Positions 1-7,803 are shown, counted from the first letter of the stretch. The stretch: 32,307 nucleotides of DNA from Verrucomicrobiota bacterium (GCA_018823105.1 JAHJJH010000261.1:1-32307); one strand, 5' to 3'. A program made the numbers and translations. Notes: generated from the sequence alone by a model not told the origin.

Positions 1-630
1 CCGGAGGCCAGTCGGCGGGCGTTCGACAAGCGCCTGACCAAGCAGATCCTGGTGCGGGAGGGAATCCCGACGCCCCCCTTCGAGCTGATTCGCGGCGGGC
101 AGCGCCGTACCTTGGCGTTGCCGGTGGTGGTCAAGCCGGTGCGGCAGGGATCGAGCATCGGAGTGCACCGGGTTTTCGAAGAGGCCGACTGGGTGTCGGC
201 CCTGGCCGACGCCCTCGTCCATGACGAGGAAGTGCTGGTGGAGCGCTTCATCGAGGGGCGCGAACTGACGGTCGGATTGCTGGACCAGGCCCCGCTGCCG
301 GTGCTGGAAATCCGGCCCCGCAAGGGATTCTACAACTACCAGGCCAAGTACACCGCCGGCTGGAGCGAGTACCTGGTCCCGGCGCCCCTCCCGGAGGAAA
401 CGGCGGCCCGATGCCGCGACCTGGCACGCCAGACATTCCTTGCCCTTGGCGCCGAAGGGTTCGGCCGCGTGGATTTTCGGATGACGGAGAACGGGGACCT
501 GTTCGTCCTCGAGCTGAACACGATCCCGGGTTTCACGGAGACCAGCCTGTTCCCCAAGGCGGCCCGTTCGGCCGGGATGACATTTTCCGAACTTTGTGAT
601 CGAATCATGCGCAAGGCGTCGGTACATTGA
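1..630 (+). CDS. ddl: D-alanine--D-alanine ligase, 5'-truncated by window edge
   Basis: This cytoplasmic ATP-grasp enzyme joins two D-alanines for the peptidoglycan stem peptide. The frame is open from base 1, so the N-terminal part lies outside the window; the GTG at 52 is internal. Visible motifs are DKRLTKQIL, the ATP-binding VVKPVRQGSSIGV loop, VERFIEGRELTVG, and the metal-binding C-terminal stretch VDFRMTENGD...LELNTIPGFTETS, with the Asp, Glu and Asn expected of the family. The protein ends with the usual C-terminal helix, about 30 residues after the metal site. It is followed after 58 bases by ftsQ, the standard ddl-ftsQ-ftsA-ftsZ order, so it is probably the division-cluster ligase (DdlB type). 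Confidence 0.95.
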   Translation, partial: PEASRRAFDKRLTKQILVREGIPTPPFELIRGGQRRTLALPVVVKPVRQGSSIGVHRVFEEADWVSALADALVHDEEVLVERFIEGRELTVGLLDQAPLPVLEIRPRKGFYNYQAKYTAGWSEYLVPAPLPEETAARCRDLARQTFLALGAEGFGRVDFRMTENGDLFVLELNTIPGFTETSLFPKAARSAGMTFSELCDRIMRKASVH

Positions 631-656
631 GGTCGGCTCGCTTCGCTGCACCGACC
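631..656. repeat. Short inverted repeat in the ddl-ftsQ gap
   Basis: GGTCGG at 631-636 pairs with CCGACC at 651-656 around a 14-base loop. It begins directly after the ddl stop codon and lies upstream of the ftsQ ribosome binding site. No T-run follows, so it is not a classical terminator. It may be another of the GC-rich palindromes found between genes in this window. The short stem makes this a weak call. Confidence 0.3.
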
Positions 657-688
657 CGCGGGGGCCGGGCGGGCAGAAGGTGAACACG

Positions 689-1555
689 ATGTGGTACTGG
701 CAACGGTATAAAATCGATCGGCGACGGGCGACGGTGCAACGCCAGGTCCGCCTGCGCGAGACTCTTCTCCAGGTGGAGAAGCCGCGCCGCGCGCGGCAAC
801 GCGAGCGCCTCTACCAGGTCGGGGCCATCGTGTTGCTGTTGCTGGTCACGGCCTTGGCGCTCTGGCTGGGTACGGAGGGGGTGCGCCGGCTGGGCCATGC
901 GCTGTTCTCCGGGAACGAGCGTTTTACACTGCGGAATTTCGACCTGGCGTCCGACGGCAAGTTGCAGTCGTGGCACATCCGGGAATATGCGCGGCTGGAA
1001 CCCGGCATGAATCTTTTCGCGGTGGATCTGCGCAAGGTGTGCCGTGAGCTCGAGAGCGTGCCCATCGTAGGCATGGTCACGGTGACGCGCGTGCTGCCCG
1101 ACACGCTGCGCATCCGGATCTCCGAGCGCCTGGCCGTGGCGCGCCTCGGTGACGAGACCGGCGGCCAGCCGCTGGCGGTGGATCGGGAAGGCTATGCCTT
1201 GGGACCCAGCTCCGTTTCCACCCGTCTGCCCGTGATCACCGGCTACCGCGCGCGGGGCTTGAGACCGGGCAGCCGCATCGAGGACCCGGGCGTACAGGTG
1301 GCCCTCCGGTTGCTCGACCTCAGCGACGAACCGGTCTTCAGCCGGTTCATCCGCATCCGCCGGGTGGATGTGTCTCGCGAGGAAACGCTGGAGGTGCAGC
1401 TCGAGCGCGGGGAGCACATCCGGTTTCCCCGCAAGAACCTGCAGCCCCGGCTGGAGTGGCTGTGCGAGTTCATCAAGCAGTCGGCCGACAAGGGCCGGGC
1501 CATCGCCTCGGTGGACATGACGGTGGACCGGAACTTCCCCGTCACGTTCCAGTAG
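689..1555 (+). CDS. ftsQ: Cell division protein FtsQ/DivIB
   Basis: This is a single-pass inner-membrane protein of the divisome that links early and late division proteins. The 288 residues show the family layout: a basic cytoplasmic N-terminus, one hydrophobic segment (about residues 50-70, VGAIVLLLLVTALALWL), then a POTRA-like region starting FTLRNFDLAS and continuing through GMNLFAVDLRKV and VTVTRVLPDTLRIRISER, and a beta domain. I chose the ATG at 689 because AGAAGG lies 8 bases upstream. An in-frame ATG at 596 would add 31 residues overlapping ddl that do not look like FtsQ. The ftsA start follows 18 bases after the stop. The family is poorly conserved in sequence, so the call rests on layout plus position between ddl and ftsA. 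Confidence 0.88.
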   Translation: MWYWQRYKIDRRRATVQRQVRLRETLLQVEKPRRARQRERLYQVGAIVLLLLVTALALWLGTEGVRRLGHALFSGNERFTLRNFDLASDGKLQSWHIREYARLEPGMNLFAVDLRKVCRELESVPIVGMVTVTRVLPDTLRIRISERLAVARLGDETGGQPLAVDREGYALGPSSVSTRLPVITGYRARGLRPGSRIEDPGVQVALRLLDLSDEPVFSRFIRIRRVDVSREETLEVQLERGEHIRFPRKNLQPRLEWLCEFIKQSADKGRAIASVDMTVDRNFPVTFQ

Positions 1556-1573
1556 GAGAGGGCCGGACCGCGT

Positions 1574-2782
1574 ATGAGCAGCGAACCTCCCGTTGTAGCC
1601 GTGGAAATCGGGACCAGCCGCATCCGGGCCCTGGTCGGGGAAACCCGCGACAACGTCAACTGGATGATCACCGGCCTCGGGGAATGTCCCTCGCGCGGTG
1701 TGCGGAAAGGCGAGATCGTCAACGTCGAAAACGCCGAGACCTGCCTTCGCACCGCCCTTCAGCATGCCGAGGAAAACGGCCACCTGCACATCCACCAGGT
1801 ACACCTGCTGGTGACCGGCGGTCACATCGACAGCCTGGTCAATCGCGGCAGCGTGCCGATCATGGATACCGGCCACGAGGTCATACGCGAGGACATCGAG
1901 CATGCGATGGAACACGCCCGCACGGTTGCCCTGAACGATGATCGCCAGATCCTGCACACGATCTGCCAGCACTTTTACGTGGACGACCAGGAGGGCGTGC
2001 CGGACCCGCTGGGGTTGGAAGGCGCGAAATTGTCCGTGGACATGCTGGTGATCCACGGCCTTCTCAACCGCATTCGCAACCTCGTCCGGGTGGTGCGCAG
2101 CGCGCAGGTGGAAGTCCAGGACGTGGCTTTTTCCGGCTTGTGTTCCGCGCTGGCCGTGCTGACGCGGGAGGACAAGGAGAGCGGGGTGGCCGTCGTGGAC
2201 CTCGGGGGGGGCACCACCGATTTCGTGGTCTACGCGCGCGGCGTGATCGCGGATGCCGGCTGCTTTGCGGTGGGCGGCGATCATGTCAGCAATGATATCG
2301 CCCGCGGCCTGTTCCTGTCCGTCTCCGAGGCCGAACGGCTCAAGGAAAACGAAGGGAACGCCATGGTGGACCTCGCGGCTCGATCCCAGAAGGTGGTATT
2401 GGCGAGTGAGGCCGGGCAGCCGGCCCGGGCCGTGAAGCTTTCCGATCTGAACACGATTATCCATGCCCGGATGGACGAGATCCTGAGTCTGGTACGGAAC
2501 CGGTTGGAGCAGAAAGAGCTCCTGCACACTTTTGGCGGCGGGGTGGTTCTGACCGGCGGCGGCGCGCGTATGAAAAACATCGTGCCGCTGGCGGAAAAGA
2601 TCTTCGGACTCCCCTGCCGGATCGGAGCTCCCGTGGGTCTGGCGGGCCTGGCGGTGATTGCCGAGGGACCCCAGTACGCCGCGCCGGCGGGCATGATCAA
2701 ATACGCTTTCAAGACAAGGCCCCGGGACCAGGGGCTCGGAGGCACCTTGATATCCATGATGCGAGGATTATTGGGAAAATGA
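1574..2782 (+). CDS. ftsA: Cell division protein FtsA
   Basis: FtsA is an actin-like ATPase that tethers FtsZ filaments to the membrane. The 402-residue product has the actin-fold signatures: phosphate-1 near residues 8-23 (VAVEIGTSRIRALVGE), phosphate-2 near 208-218 (VVDLGGGTTDF) and the adenosine motif near 327-337 (LTGGGARMKNI). The last 17 residues (LGGTLISMMRGLLGK) form an amphipathic tail of the kind FtsA uses to bind the membrane. A purine-rich AGGAGAGGG lies 11 bases before the start. The stop overlaps the ftsZ start (ATGA), suggesting translational coupling. Length is typical of the family. Confidence 0.96.
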   Translation: MSSEPPVVAVEIGTSRIRALVGETRDNVNWMITGLGECPSRGVRKGEIVNVENAETCLRTALQHAEENGHLHIHQVHLLVTGGHIDSLVNRGSVPIMDTGHEVIREDIEHAMEHARTVALNDDRQILHTICQHFYVDDQEGVPDPLGLEGAKLSVDMLVIHGLLNRIRNLVRVVRSAQVEVQDVAFSGLCSALAVLTREDKESGVAVVDLGGGTTDFVVYARGVIADAGCFAVGGDHVSNDIARGLFLSVSEAERLKENEGNAMVDLAARSQKVVLASEAGQPARAVKLSDLNTIIHARMDEILSLVRNRLEQKELLHTFGGGVVLTGGGARMKNIVPLAEKIFGLPCRIGAPVGLAGLAVIAEGPQYAAPAGMIKYAFKTRPRDQGLGGTLISMMRGLLGK

Positions 2783-3990
2783 GTGGATTGAAGGAGCGAC
2801 GTTTGGGCGGCGCGGATCATCATGAAGAAGGCGAGGGGGCGTCCAGCCGCGTGCTGGTGCTCGGCCTGGGCGGCGGAGGGTGCAACAGCGTCGCCCGCAT
2901 GGCGGCCGCCTGGGAAAACGGGCCGGAGGTGCTGCTGGTCAATACGGACGCGCAGGCGCTCGCGGCGTGCGGAATACCCGCGCAGCGGCTTCTGATCGGT
3001 CGGACCTTGAGTGGGGGGGCCGGTGCCGGGGGCGATCCAAATCTTGCGAAACTCGCCGCCGAGGAGGACGCGGACAAAATCCGTGAATCGTTGATTGGCG
3101 TCGAGGTGGTCCTGCTGGTGGTGACGTTCGGGGGCGGGACCGGCACGGGCGCCGCGCCGGTCGTGGCTCGGCTCGCGCGCGAGGCGGGGGCCACGACGAT
3201 CGGCCTGGTCACGCTCCCGTTTGAATTCGAGGGACTGCGCCGGTGCCAATTGGCCGAGGAGGGCCTGGAAGCTTTGCGGTTGCAGGCGGATCTGGTGGTC
3301 ATGTTACCCAATCAGCATTTATTGAGCCTCGCAGACGATCAGTCCAGTCTGCGCGAGGCCTTTTCCAGGACCGATGCCATGCTCAACGTGGCCGTTCGTT
3401 CGGTGTGGAAACTGCTCACCCAGCCCGGCATCATCAATCTGACCCTGGCCGACCTGCGGAACATGGTCGAGCACAGCGGCGGGCCTTGCACGTTCGGCTA
3501 TGCGGAGGGGTCCGGCCCGGGGAAAGCCGAGCAGGCCCTTGCCCGTCTGCGGAAAAGCCCGCTGCTGGACGAGGGGCGCATCCTCGGCCGGGCCGGGGCC
3601 CTGCTGGTCAACATCGTGGGCGGGCCGGACCTCGCGCTGTCGGAAGTGACCCGGATCATGGACGAACTGAACGGCCTTGTGCGGCCGGATGTCCGTCTCT
3701 TCCCCGGCGCGGCGATTGAGGAGGAATGGAAGGGCCGTGTGGCGATCATAGTGCTGGCGGCCGAAGTGTGGAACGAGAGCCTTGTGCCGTCCCGTGACGC
3801 CGACTCCTCGTCGGCGCCGGCCCCTGGGGAGGCATCGACCCGACCGGCCCGGCCGCTCCAGCCCGAGTTGCCTTTTCGCAACGGAGAGAAGGGACGTTTC
3901 CGGGGAGTGGACCCGACCGTGATTGAAGGTGAAAACCTCGATATCCCGACCTACTTCCGGCGGGGCATCAAGCTCTCGTTCGAACGCTAG
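2779..3990 (+). CDS. ftsZ: Cell division protein FtsZ with altered T7 loop
   Basis: FtsZ is the tubulin-like GTPase that forms the division ring. The 403-residue product has the nucleotide-binding signatures GLGGGGCNSV (about 29-38), NTDAQAL (about 55-61), the tubulin motif GGGTGTGAAP (about 118-127), LPFEFEGLRR and LPNQHLL. A variable linker leads to a C-terminal peptide NLDIPTYFRR, resembling the conserved tail that binds FtsA. The oddity is the T7 synergy loop, residues 217-227, GIINLTLADLR. The usual pattern is N-x-D-F-A-D; here N220 and D225 are kept but the first Asp (E. coli D209) is Thr222 and the Phe is Leu223. It overlaps ftsA by 4 bases. There is no second ftsZ in the window. Confidence 0.95.
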   Translation: MSGLKERRLGGADHHEEGEGASSRVLVLGLGGGGCNSVARMAAAWENGPEVLLVNTDAQALAACGIPAQRLLIGRTLSGGAGAGGDPNLAKLAAEEDADKIRESLIGVEVVLLVVTFGGGTGTGAAPVVARLAREAGATTIGLVTLPFEFEGLRRCQLAEEGLEALRLQADLVVMLPNQHLLSLADDQSSLREAFSRTDAMLNVAVRSVWKLLTQPGIINLTLADLRNMVEHSGGPCTFGYAEGSGPGKAEQALARLRKSPLLDEGRILGRAGALLVNIVGGPDLALSEVTRIMDELNGLVRPDVRLFPGAAIEEEWKGRVAIIVLAAEVWNESLVPSRDADSSSAPAPGEASTRPARPLQPELPFRNGEKGRFRGVDPTVIEGENLDIPTYFRRGIKLSFER

Positions 3991-3996
3991 GATGAC

Positions 3997-4045
3997 TGGT
4001 GAGCCGGGTGGGGCTCGCTCCCACGACCACTGGCTTTAAAGACTT
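3997..4045 (-). pseudogene. Decayed 3' half of tRNA-Lys
   Basis: This stretch aligns base for base with positions 4872-4920, the 3' part of the intact tRNA-Lys, with about 40 of 49 positions identical. It keeps the CCA end, the discriminator, the 3' acceptor strand and the T-arm stem (GTGGG/CCCAC), but the T-loop is mutated and similarity stops in the anticodon loop. There is no 5' half. It lies in the same orientation as the intact gene, 6 bases after the ftsZ stop. A duplicated tRNA 3' end at a distance is the hallmark of integration into a tRNA gene, but no integrase is present between the copies, so a simple duplication followed by decay is also possible. Confidence 0.8.
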
Positions 4046-4209
4046 TTTTCGGGAATGGACTATTTCGCGCGCCAAGGCGACCCCGGCGAGTAGGAAAGAG
4101 CTGCCATGAAACCCCCGGCGCGGCCGCTGTTGGATCCTGCTGGCTCAAGGTGTGTCATTACATAAGGACGCTGCGGCCACAAATTCGTATTGTTTAAAAC
4201 ACGTATTCT

Positions 4210-4503
4210 TCACTCGGGGGCAGCGTCCACGAAAATAATGTAGCGTTCCGTTGAGGCGCTTCCCTCTTGTACGTTGTCGGCCGGTTCGAATCTATAGTCA
4301 ACGTCACGGATATCGTCCAGTTTCACTATTTCACCCGGAGCCACAGAAAAACCGCCCCATTCTGTTGTGAGGGGGATTACTTGAACAGTGAATCTGGATG
4401 CGTTTTCGAACGTGAGCCGAAAGTTGTTTGAATAGTCCGACTCACAGCCTGTCAGGCTAAACATCCAGACGGCCATCAAAATACTGATGAATAACCTTTT
4501 CAT
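4210..4503 (-). CDS. Small putative lipoprotein, function unknown
   Basis: The gene encodes 97 residues beginning with a type II signal peptide: MKR, a hydrophobic stretch LFISILMAVWMFSL, and a lipobox LTGC with the lipidated Cys at residue 19. The mature part of about 78 residues is rich in beta-forming and acidic residues (FTVQVIPLTTEWGGF, APGEIVKLDDI) and looks like a small beta-sandwich. AAGGTAGAG lies just upstream of the start as a ribosome binding site. By hand count the coding region is about 49% GC, clearly below its neighbours, and it is the only gene between the two tRNA-Lys copies, which suggests later acquisition. I do not recognise the family. Its position near division genes need not mean anything. 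Confidence 0.7.
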   Translation of the reverse strand: MKRLFISILMAVWMFSLTGCESDYSNNFRLTFENASRFTVQVIPLTTEWGGFSVAPGEIVKLDDIRDVDYRFEPADNVQEGSASTERYIIFVDAAPE

Positions 4504-4871
4504 AATCTCTACCTTATATGTAGCTGATAGGAAATCGCTCTTCGGGCTCTACGGGTATGTGCCCCCGGGAACTGACATGAACGAGCGCTTTCATAGCGGA
4601 AAAGATGCCAGAACGAGGCTGAGAGGTCAAGCGATGATGGACCATGCGCCCTGGAGCGCTGGCGACATCGAAGTGCGCGTTGTCCCCGAAGCGCCTCCCC
4701 GAAGTTCCTGACTCGTCCGTTGTTCCCCCATGACGAACGGCCTTCCAGATAAACGGTTTTATTAACCTTTTCTGACATTATTTCGGACAAGCAACGGCCC
4801 TCAGGCGCAAAACAGGAGCATCGTCAAAGGGTGCAAAAAATAGATCTGCCATCTTCTTTGGGAAAAATGAA
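4504..4871. other. Gap between lipoprotein gene and tRNA-Lys
   Basis: I see no convincing gene here. Short open frames on both strands lack ribosome binding sites and familiar composition. The stretch around 4740-4790 is AT-rich and probably holds the promoter of the minus-strand lipoprotein gene, but no clear -35/-10 pair stands out. The sequence just after the tRNA 3' end on the minus strand contains a short T-run (TTTTTC) that could help end tRNA transcription. Confidence 0.5.
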
Positions 4872-4947
4872 TGGTGAGCCGGGTGGGGATCGAACCCACG
4901 ACCACAAGCTTAAAAGGCTCGTGCTCTACCAACTGAGCTACCGGCCC
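4872..4947 (-). tRNA. tRNA-Lys (anticodon UUU)
   Basis: The minus strand folds as a complete 76-base tRNA with an encoded CCA end. The acceptor stem is GGGCCGG paired with CCGGCTC (one G-U). The D-arm contains GCTCAGTTGGTAGAGC, the anticodon stem CGAGC pairs with GCTTG, and the loop CTTTTAA gives anticodon UUU. The T-arm is GTGGG-TTCGATC-CCCAC. Discriminator A73 is at 4875. A strong promoter lies just upstream. A decayed copy of the 3' half sits at 3997-4045. Confidence 0.97.
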
Positions 4948-4965
4948 TGAAACAGAACGACGCGG

Positions 4966-4994
4966 AAAATAGGACAATCACTCTGCGCTGTCAA
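4966..4994 (-). promoter_or_regulatory. Sigma-70-type promoter of tRNA-Lys
   Basis: On the minus strand a perfect -35 box TTGACA (4994-4989) is followed after exactly 17 bases by TATTTT (4971-4966). The predicted transcription start near 4959 leaves about 12 bases of leader before the tRNA. Box quality, spacing and position all fit a stable-RNA promoter. Confidence 0.75.
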
Positions 4995-5036
4995 AATATC
5001 ATTTGCGCGCCCGGAAATCCAGCGGGCATCACCAAC

Positions 5037-5828
5037 TCATGCGGCGCGGTGCGCCCGGACATACCCGACACGATAGGTGGCGACCACCCCGTCTCCCCCG
5101 CGGTGATGCCGGTCGTAATCGGCCATCAGCCGCTCCACTTCTCCGCGATTCAAGGGCCACTGCGAGCGGGAAACCAGGCCGCCGGTGAGGCCCATGGCGT
5201 GGATATGGCGCAGAAAGGCGGCGGCGGATTCGTGATGCGCCTGGAGCGTCTCCTCCCGGTGGCTTGCGATCCGGCCGCCGGCCGCCTCGACGGCGCGAAT
5301 GACTTCGGAGAGGGCCGGCAGTCGACCCAGCGGCGGCTTCAACGGGGCCACGCGCAATCGCGATTCGCGCAGTTCGCCCAGCGTGCCGTCCAGCATGATG
5401 GAAAAGGCCAGGGTCCCGCCCTCCGCCAGCAGGGCGCAGAGTTTGCGTGCGCCGGCCTCCAGGGGTTGGATCCAGTGCAGGGCGCAGTTGGACGCGATCA
5501 GATCATAGGGCGTATTCGATTCGAACGAGAGGATGTCGGCCGCATGCCATGCGATGTCGCCGGACATCCCGGTCTCGCGACGCGCGGTTTCGACCATTCG
5601 GCCGGAATGGTCAATCGCCTCCAGCACGGCCCCCGGATAGCGTCCAGCCAGGCGGCGCGTCAGCACGCCGGTCCCGCATCCGACTTCCAGGAGGCGGCGC
5701 ACCGTCCCCGGCGCCGGCAGCATGTCTATCAACCGGTCGGCCACGGCGGATTGAACGGCCGCCCGGGTCGCGTAGGTGTCTGCCGCCGCGGAGAAACGGG
5801 CGCGAACGCTTTGCTGATGAAGGTTCAT
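5037..5828 (-). CDS. bioC: Malonyl-ACP O-methyltransferase
   Basis: BioC methylates the free carboxyl of malonyl-ACP with SAM, disguising it so the fatty acid machinery can build the pimeloyl chain of biotin. The 263-residue product begins with the family N-terminus (VRARFSAAADTYATRAAVQ). It has the class I methyltransferase glycine motif LLEVGCGTGVLTRRL (about 46-60), then AIDHSGRMVETARRE, SNCALHWIQPL, LAEGGTLAFSIM and GTLGELRESR, all in BioC order. Its ATG overlaps the bioH stop (ATGA), so it is the third gene of a bioF-bioH-bioC operon. The pairing with bioH supports BioC over a generic methyltransferase. Confidence 0.9.
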   Translation of the reverse strand: MNLHQQSVRARFSAAADTYATRAAVQSAVADRLIDMLPAPGTVRRLLEVGCGTGVLTRRLAGRYPGAVLEAIDHSGRMVETARRETGMSGDIAWHAADILSFESNTPYDLIASNCALHWIQPLEAGARKLCALLAEGGTLAFSIMLDGTLGELRESRLRVAPLKPPLGRLPALSEVIRAVEAAGGRIASHREETLQAHHESAAAFLRHIHAMGLTGGLVSRSQWPLNRGEVERLMADYDRHHRGGDGVVATYRVGYVRAHRAA

Positions 5829-6568
5829 CCCGGATGCTTCAGAAAGTGTTCTATGGGCTCGGCCACGCGATCGGGCTCATCCAGGGGAAAATCATGACCG
5901 CTGTCGTTGCAGGTGATCATTTCCGTGCCCGGGCGTTGTTCGATGATCCAGGAAGCCGCGCCGACGGGGATGATGCGGTCCGGGCGCCCGTGCAGGATGA
6001 GCACCGGCGCCGTCAATCGGCGCGCGGCCTCGCGCAGGTCGGACTCCGTCAGGTAGCGCAGCTGCTCTGCCAGGCGATCCGCGCCCAGAACCATCGCCGC
6101 CGCCACCTTCTCCCGAAGGACGGTGGGCGTGAGCAGATGGGGGAAGGCCGCGTTGATGAAAAACTCTGACAGCGTGCGCTCCGGCGCCAGCTGGAAGGAT
6201 AGGGTCATGGCCCGCAGGACACGCGGCGGAACTCCATGCGGGAAATCCAGCGCGGCGGCCAGGCGCGGCGCGCTGGAAATCAGGACCAGGGCGGCCACGC
6301 GTTCGGGGAACGCCGCGGCCGCCTCGAGGGCGATCATGCCGCCCATGGACCAGCCCACCAGGACGCACGGGCATTGTTCGCGCTGGAGTTCGCGGCACAG
6401 GCCAGCGGCAAAGTCGGACAGTTCGGACGGATTCGACATTGCCAAGCCCCCGAGATCATGAACGGCCAGTGCCCGGACCGTGTACTGACGGGCCAGGCGA
6501 TCCGCGAGCGGTTGCAGGGCCTCGGCCGTGTGTGCCCAGCCGGAGACGAGCAGCAGGGGCGTCGTCAC
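5825..6568 (-). CDS. bioH: Pimeloyl-ACP methyl ester carboxylesterase
   Basis: BioH removes the methyl group added by BioC, releasing pimeloyl-ACP for BioF. The 247-residue alpha/beta hydrolase has the nucleophile elbow GWSMGG with Ser74, an acid in HGRPDRIIPV (Asp197) and a histidine in DSGHDFPLDEP (His225). The N-terminal LLLVSGWAH is the usual oxyanion-hole strand. The start is GTG, overlapping the bioF stop (GTGA), and the stop overlaps the bioC start. Alpha/beta hydrolases are hard to tell apart by sequence, so the specific name relies on its place between bioF and bioC. Confidence 0.87.
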   Translation of the reverse strand: MTTPLLLVSGWAHTAEALQPLADRLARQYTVRALAVHDLGGLAMSNPSELSDFAAGLCRELQREQCPCVLVGWSMGGMIALEAAAAFPERVAALVLISSAPRLAAALDFPHGVPPRVLRAMTLSFQLAPERTLSEFFINAAFPHLLTPTVLREKVAAAMVLGADRLAEQLRYLTESDLREAARRLTAPVLILHGRPDRIIPVGAASWIIEQRPGTEMITCNDSGHDFPLDEPDRVAEPIEHFLKHPG

Positions 6569-7734
6569 GCCAGGCCCTCCGTGCGCGCGGCGGCGATGAT
6601 CCGGTCGGCGGCTTCCTCCAGGTCCGCCGGCGCGTGGGCCAGGCTGATCGAGAAACGGATTCGGGCCGTGCCGGCCGGGACGGTGGGCGGCCGGATCGCG
6701 ACGGCCAGGATACCCGCCTCCCGCAACCGCTGTGAAAGGGACAAGGCCTTCGCGTTTTCACCCACGCGGAGGGGGACGATCTGGCTGGCCGAGTTCAGCG
6801 TATCGAGCCCGGCATCCTGAAGGTGTTTCCGGAACCGTGCCGCCCGCTGGAGCAATTCCCCGCCGAGGCCGGGTTGCTCCGCGATCACGTCGAGCGCACC
6901 CAGCGCGGCGCCGATGGCCGACGGCGCGGGAGCGGTGCTGTAGATGAAGGACCGCGCCCGGTTGATCAGCCATTGGCGCATGGCCTCGGAACACGCGACG
7001 AATCCTCCATAACCGCCGAGCGCCTTGCTGGTCGTGCCCATGGACAGGTTGACAAATCCCGACAACTGGTGCTCCGAAACCAACCCCGCGCCGCCGGGCC
7101 CGAAAATGCCGGTGGCGTGGGCTTCATCCACCAGCAGCATGGCGTCGTGTTTGGCCACGACGGAAGCGATGTCCGGCAGCGGGGCCAGGTCACCGTCCAT
7201 GCTGAATACGCTCTCCGTCACCACCAACCGCTGCCGGGCCGGGTGCCTGGAAAGGAGGTCATCGAGATGGGCCGGGTTGTTATGACGGAAGCGCAGCAGG
7301 CGGGCGCGGCTCAAGACGGCGGCGTCCAGAAGGCTGGCGTGCGCGAGGCGATCGGCCAGGACCAGGTCGCCGGTTCCCGCCACCGCGGAAATCACCCCGG
7401 CGTTGGTCAGGTAGCCGCTGCCGAAGACCAGGGCCGCCGGGTAGCCTTTCAAGGCCGCCAGCCTTCGCTCCAGTTCGTCGTGGAGCGGGAGGGTGCCGGT
7501 GACGAGCCGGGAGGCGGTGGCCCCGGCGCCGTATTCCTGCAGCGCTTTCGCGGCGGCCTCGATCACGCGGGGATGCCGGGCCAGGTCGAGGTAATCGTTG
7601 CTGGAGAAATTCAGCAACGTCCGGCCGTCCGCCTGAATCCTCCCGCCCGTCCCGGAATAGCCGGTCAGGCGGCGTTCCAGATGCGCCGCGCGCAGTTCCT
7701 CCAAAGCGCCGGTTATCCAGTTTTCGCCCTGCAT
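6565..7734 (-). CDS. bioF: 8-amino-7-oxononanoate synthase
   Basis: BioF condenses pimeloyl-ACP with L-alanine using PLP, forming 8-amino-7-oxononanoate. The 389-residue product has the full alpha-oxoamine synthase pattern: LNFSSNDYLDLARHP near residues 41-55, TGTLPLHDELERRLA, the PLP-contacting LLVDEAHATGIFGPGGAG (Asp203, His206), and the Schiff-base lysine Lys237 in GTTSKALGGYGG. The length is normal. It is the first gene of the minus-strand operon and is divergent from bioB across 69 bases. No strong ribosome binding site is visible before the ATG at 7734. Confidence 0.95.
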   Translation of the reverse strand: MQGENWITGALEELRAAHLERRLTGYSGTGGRIQADGRTLLNFSSNDYLDLARHPRVIEAAAKALQEYGAGATASRLVTGTLPLHDELERRLAALKGYPAALVFGSGYLTNAGVISAVAGTGDLVLADRLAHASLLDAAVLSRARLLRFRHNNPAHLDDLLSRHPARQRLVVTESVFSMDGDLAPLPDIASVVAKHDAMLLVDEAHATGIFGPGGAGLVSEHQLSGFVNLSMGTTSKALGGYGGFVACSEAMRQWLINRARSFIYSTAPAPSAIGAALGALDVIAEQPGLGGELLQRAARFRKHLQDAGLDTLNSASQIVPLRVGENAKALSLSQRLREAGILAVAIRPPTVPAGTARIRFSISLAHAPADLEEAADRIIAAARTEGLA

Positions 7735-7772
7735 GACGGCCAGTTTAAGCGACCGGTGGACAGGATGCGACC

Positions 7773-7783
7773 CTTATGATAAG
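7773..7783. promoter_or_regulatory. Palindrome between divergent bioF and bioB, possible shared -10/operator
   Basis: CTTATGATAAG is an 11-base perfect palindrome around a central G in the 69-base gap between the divergent biotin genes. It contains TATGAT on the plus strand (towards bioB) and TATCAT on the minus strand (towards bioF), both resembling -10 boxes. No good -35 box sits at standard spacing on either side. It does not match the BirA operator. It could be a regulator site or coincidence. Confidence 0.35.
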
Positions 7784-7803
7784 CCTGCCCGGGAGGCGCA
7801 AGG

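Noticed and set aside
605-2527. Long minus-strand open frame (640 codons) opposite ftsQ and ftsA
   Set aside because: It mirrors two clear division genes and has a His/Gln/Asp-rich translation with no motifs, typical of the antisense frame of GC-rich genes.
3997-4050. Rho-independent terminator after ftsZ
   Set aside because: The T-run at 4044-4049 lies 18 bases after the nearest stem, which is the T-arm of the tRNA remnant; the spacing does not fit.
4487-4790. Small open frames in the tRNA islet (4487-4711 plus, 4509-4790 minus)
   Set aside because: No ribosome binding sites, no familiar sequence, and one overlaps the start of the lipoprotein gene.
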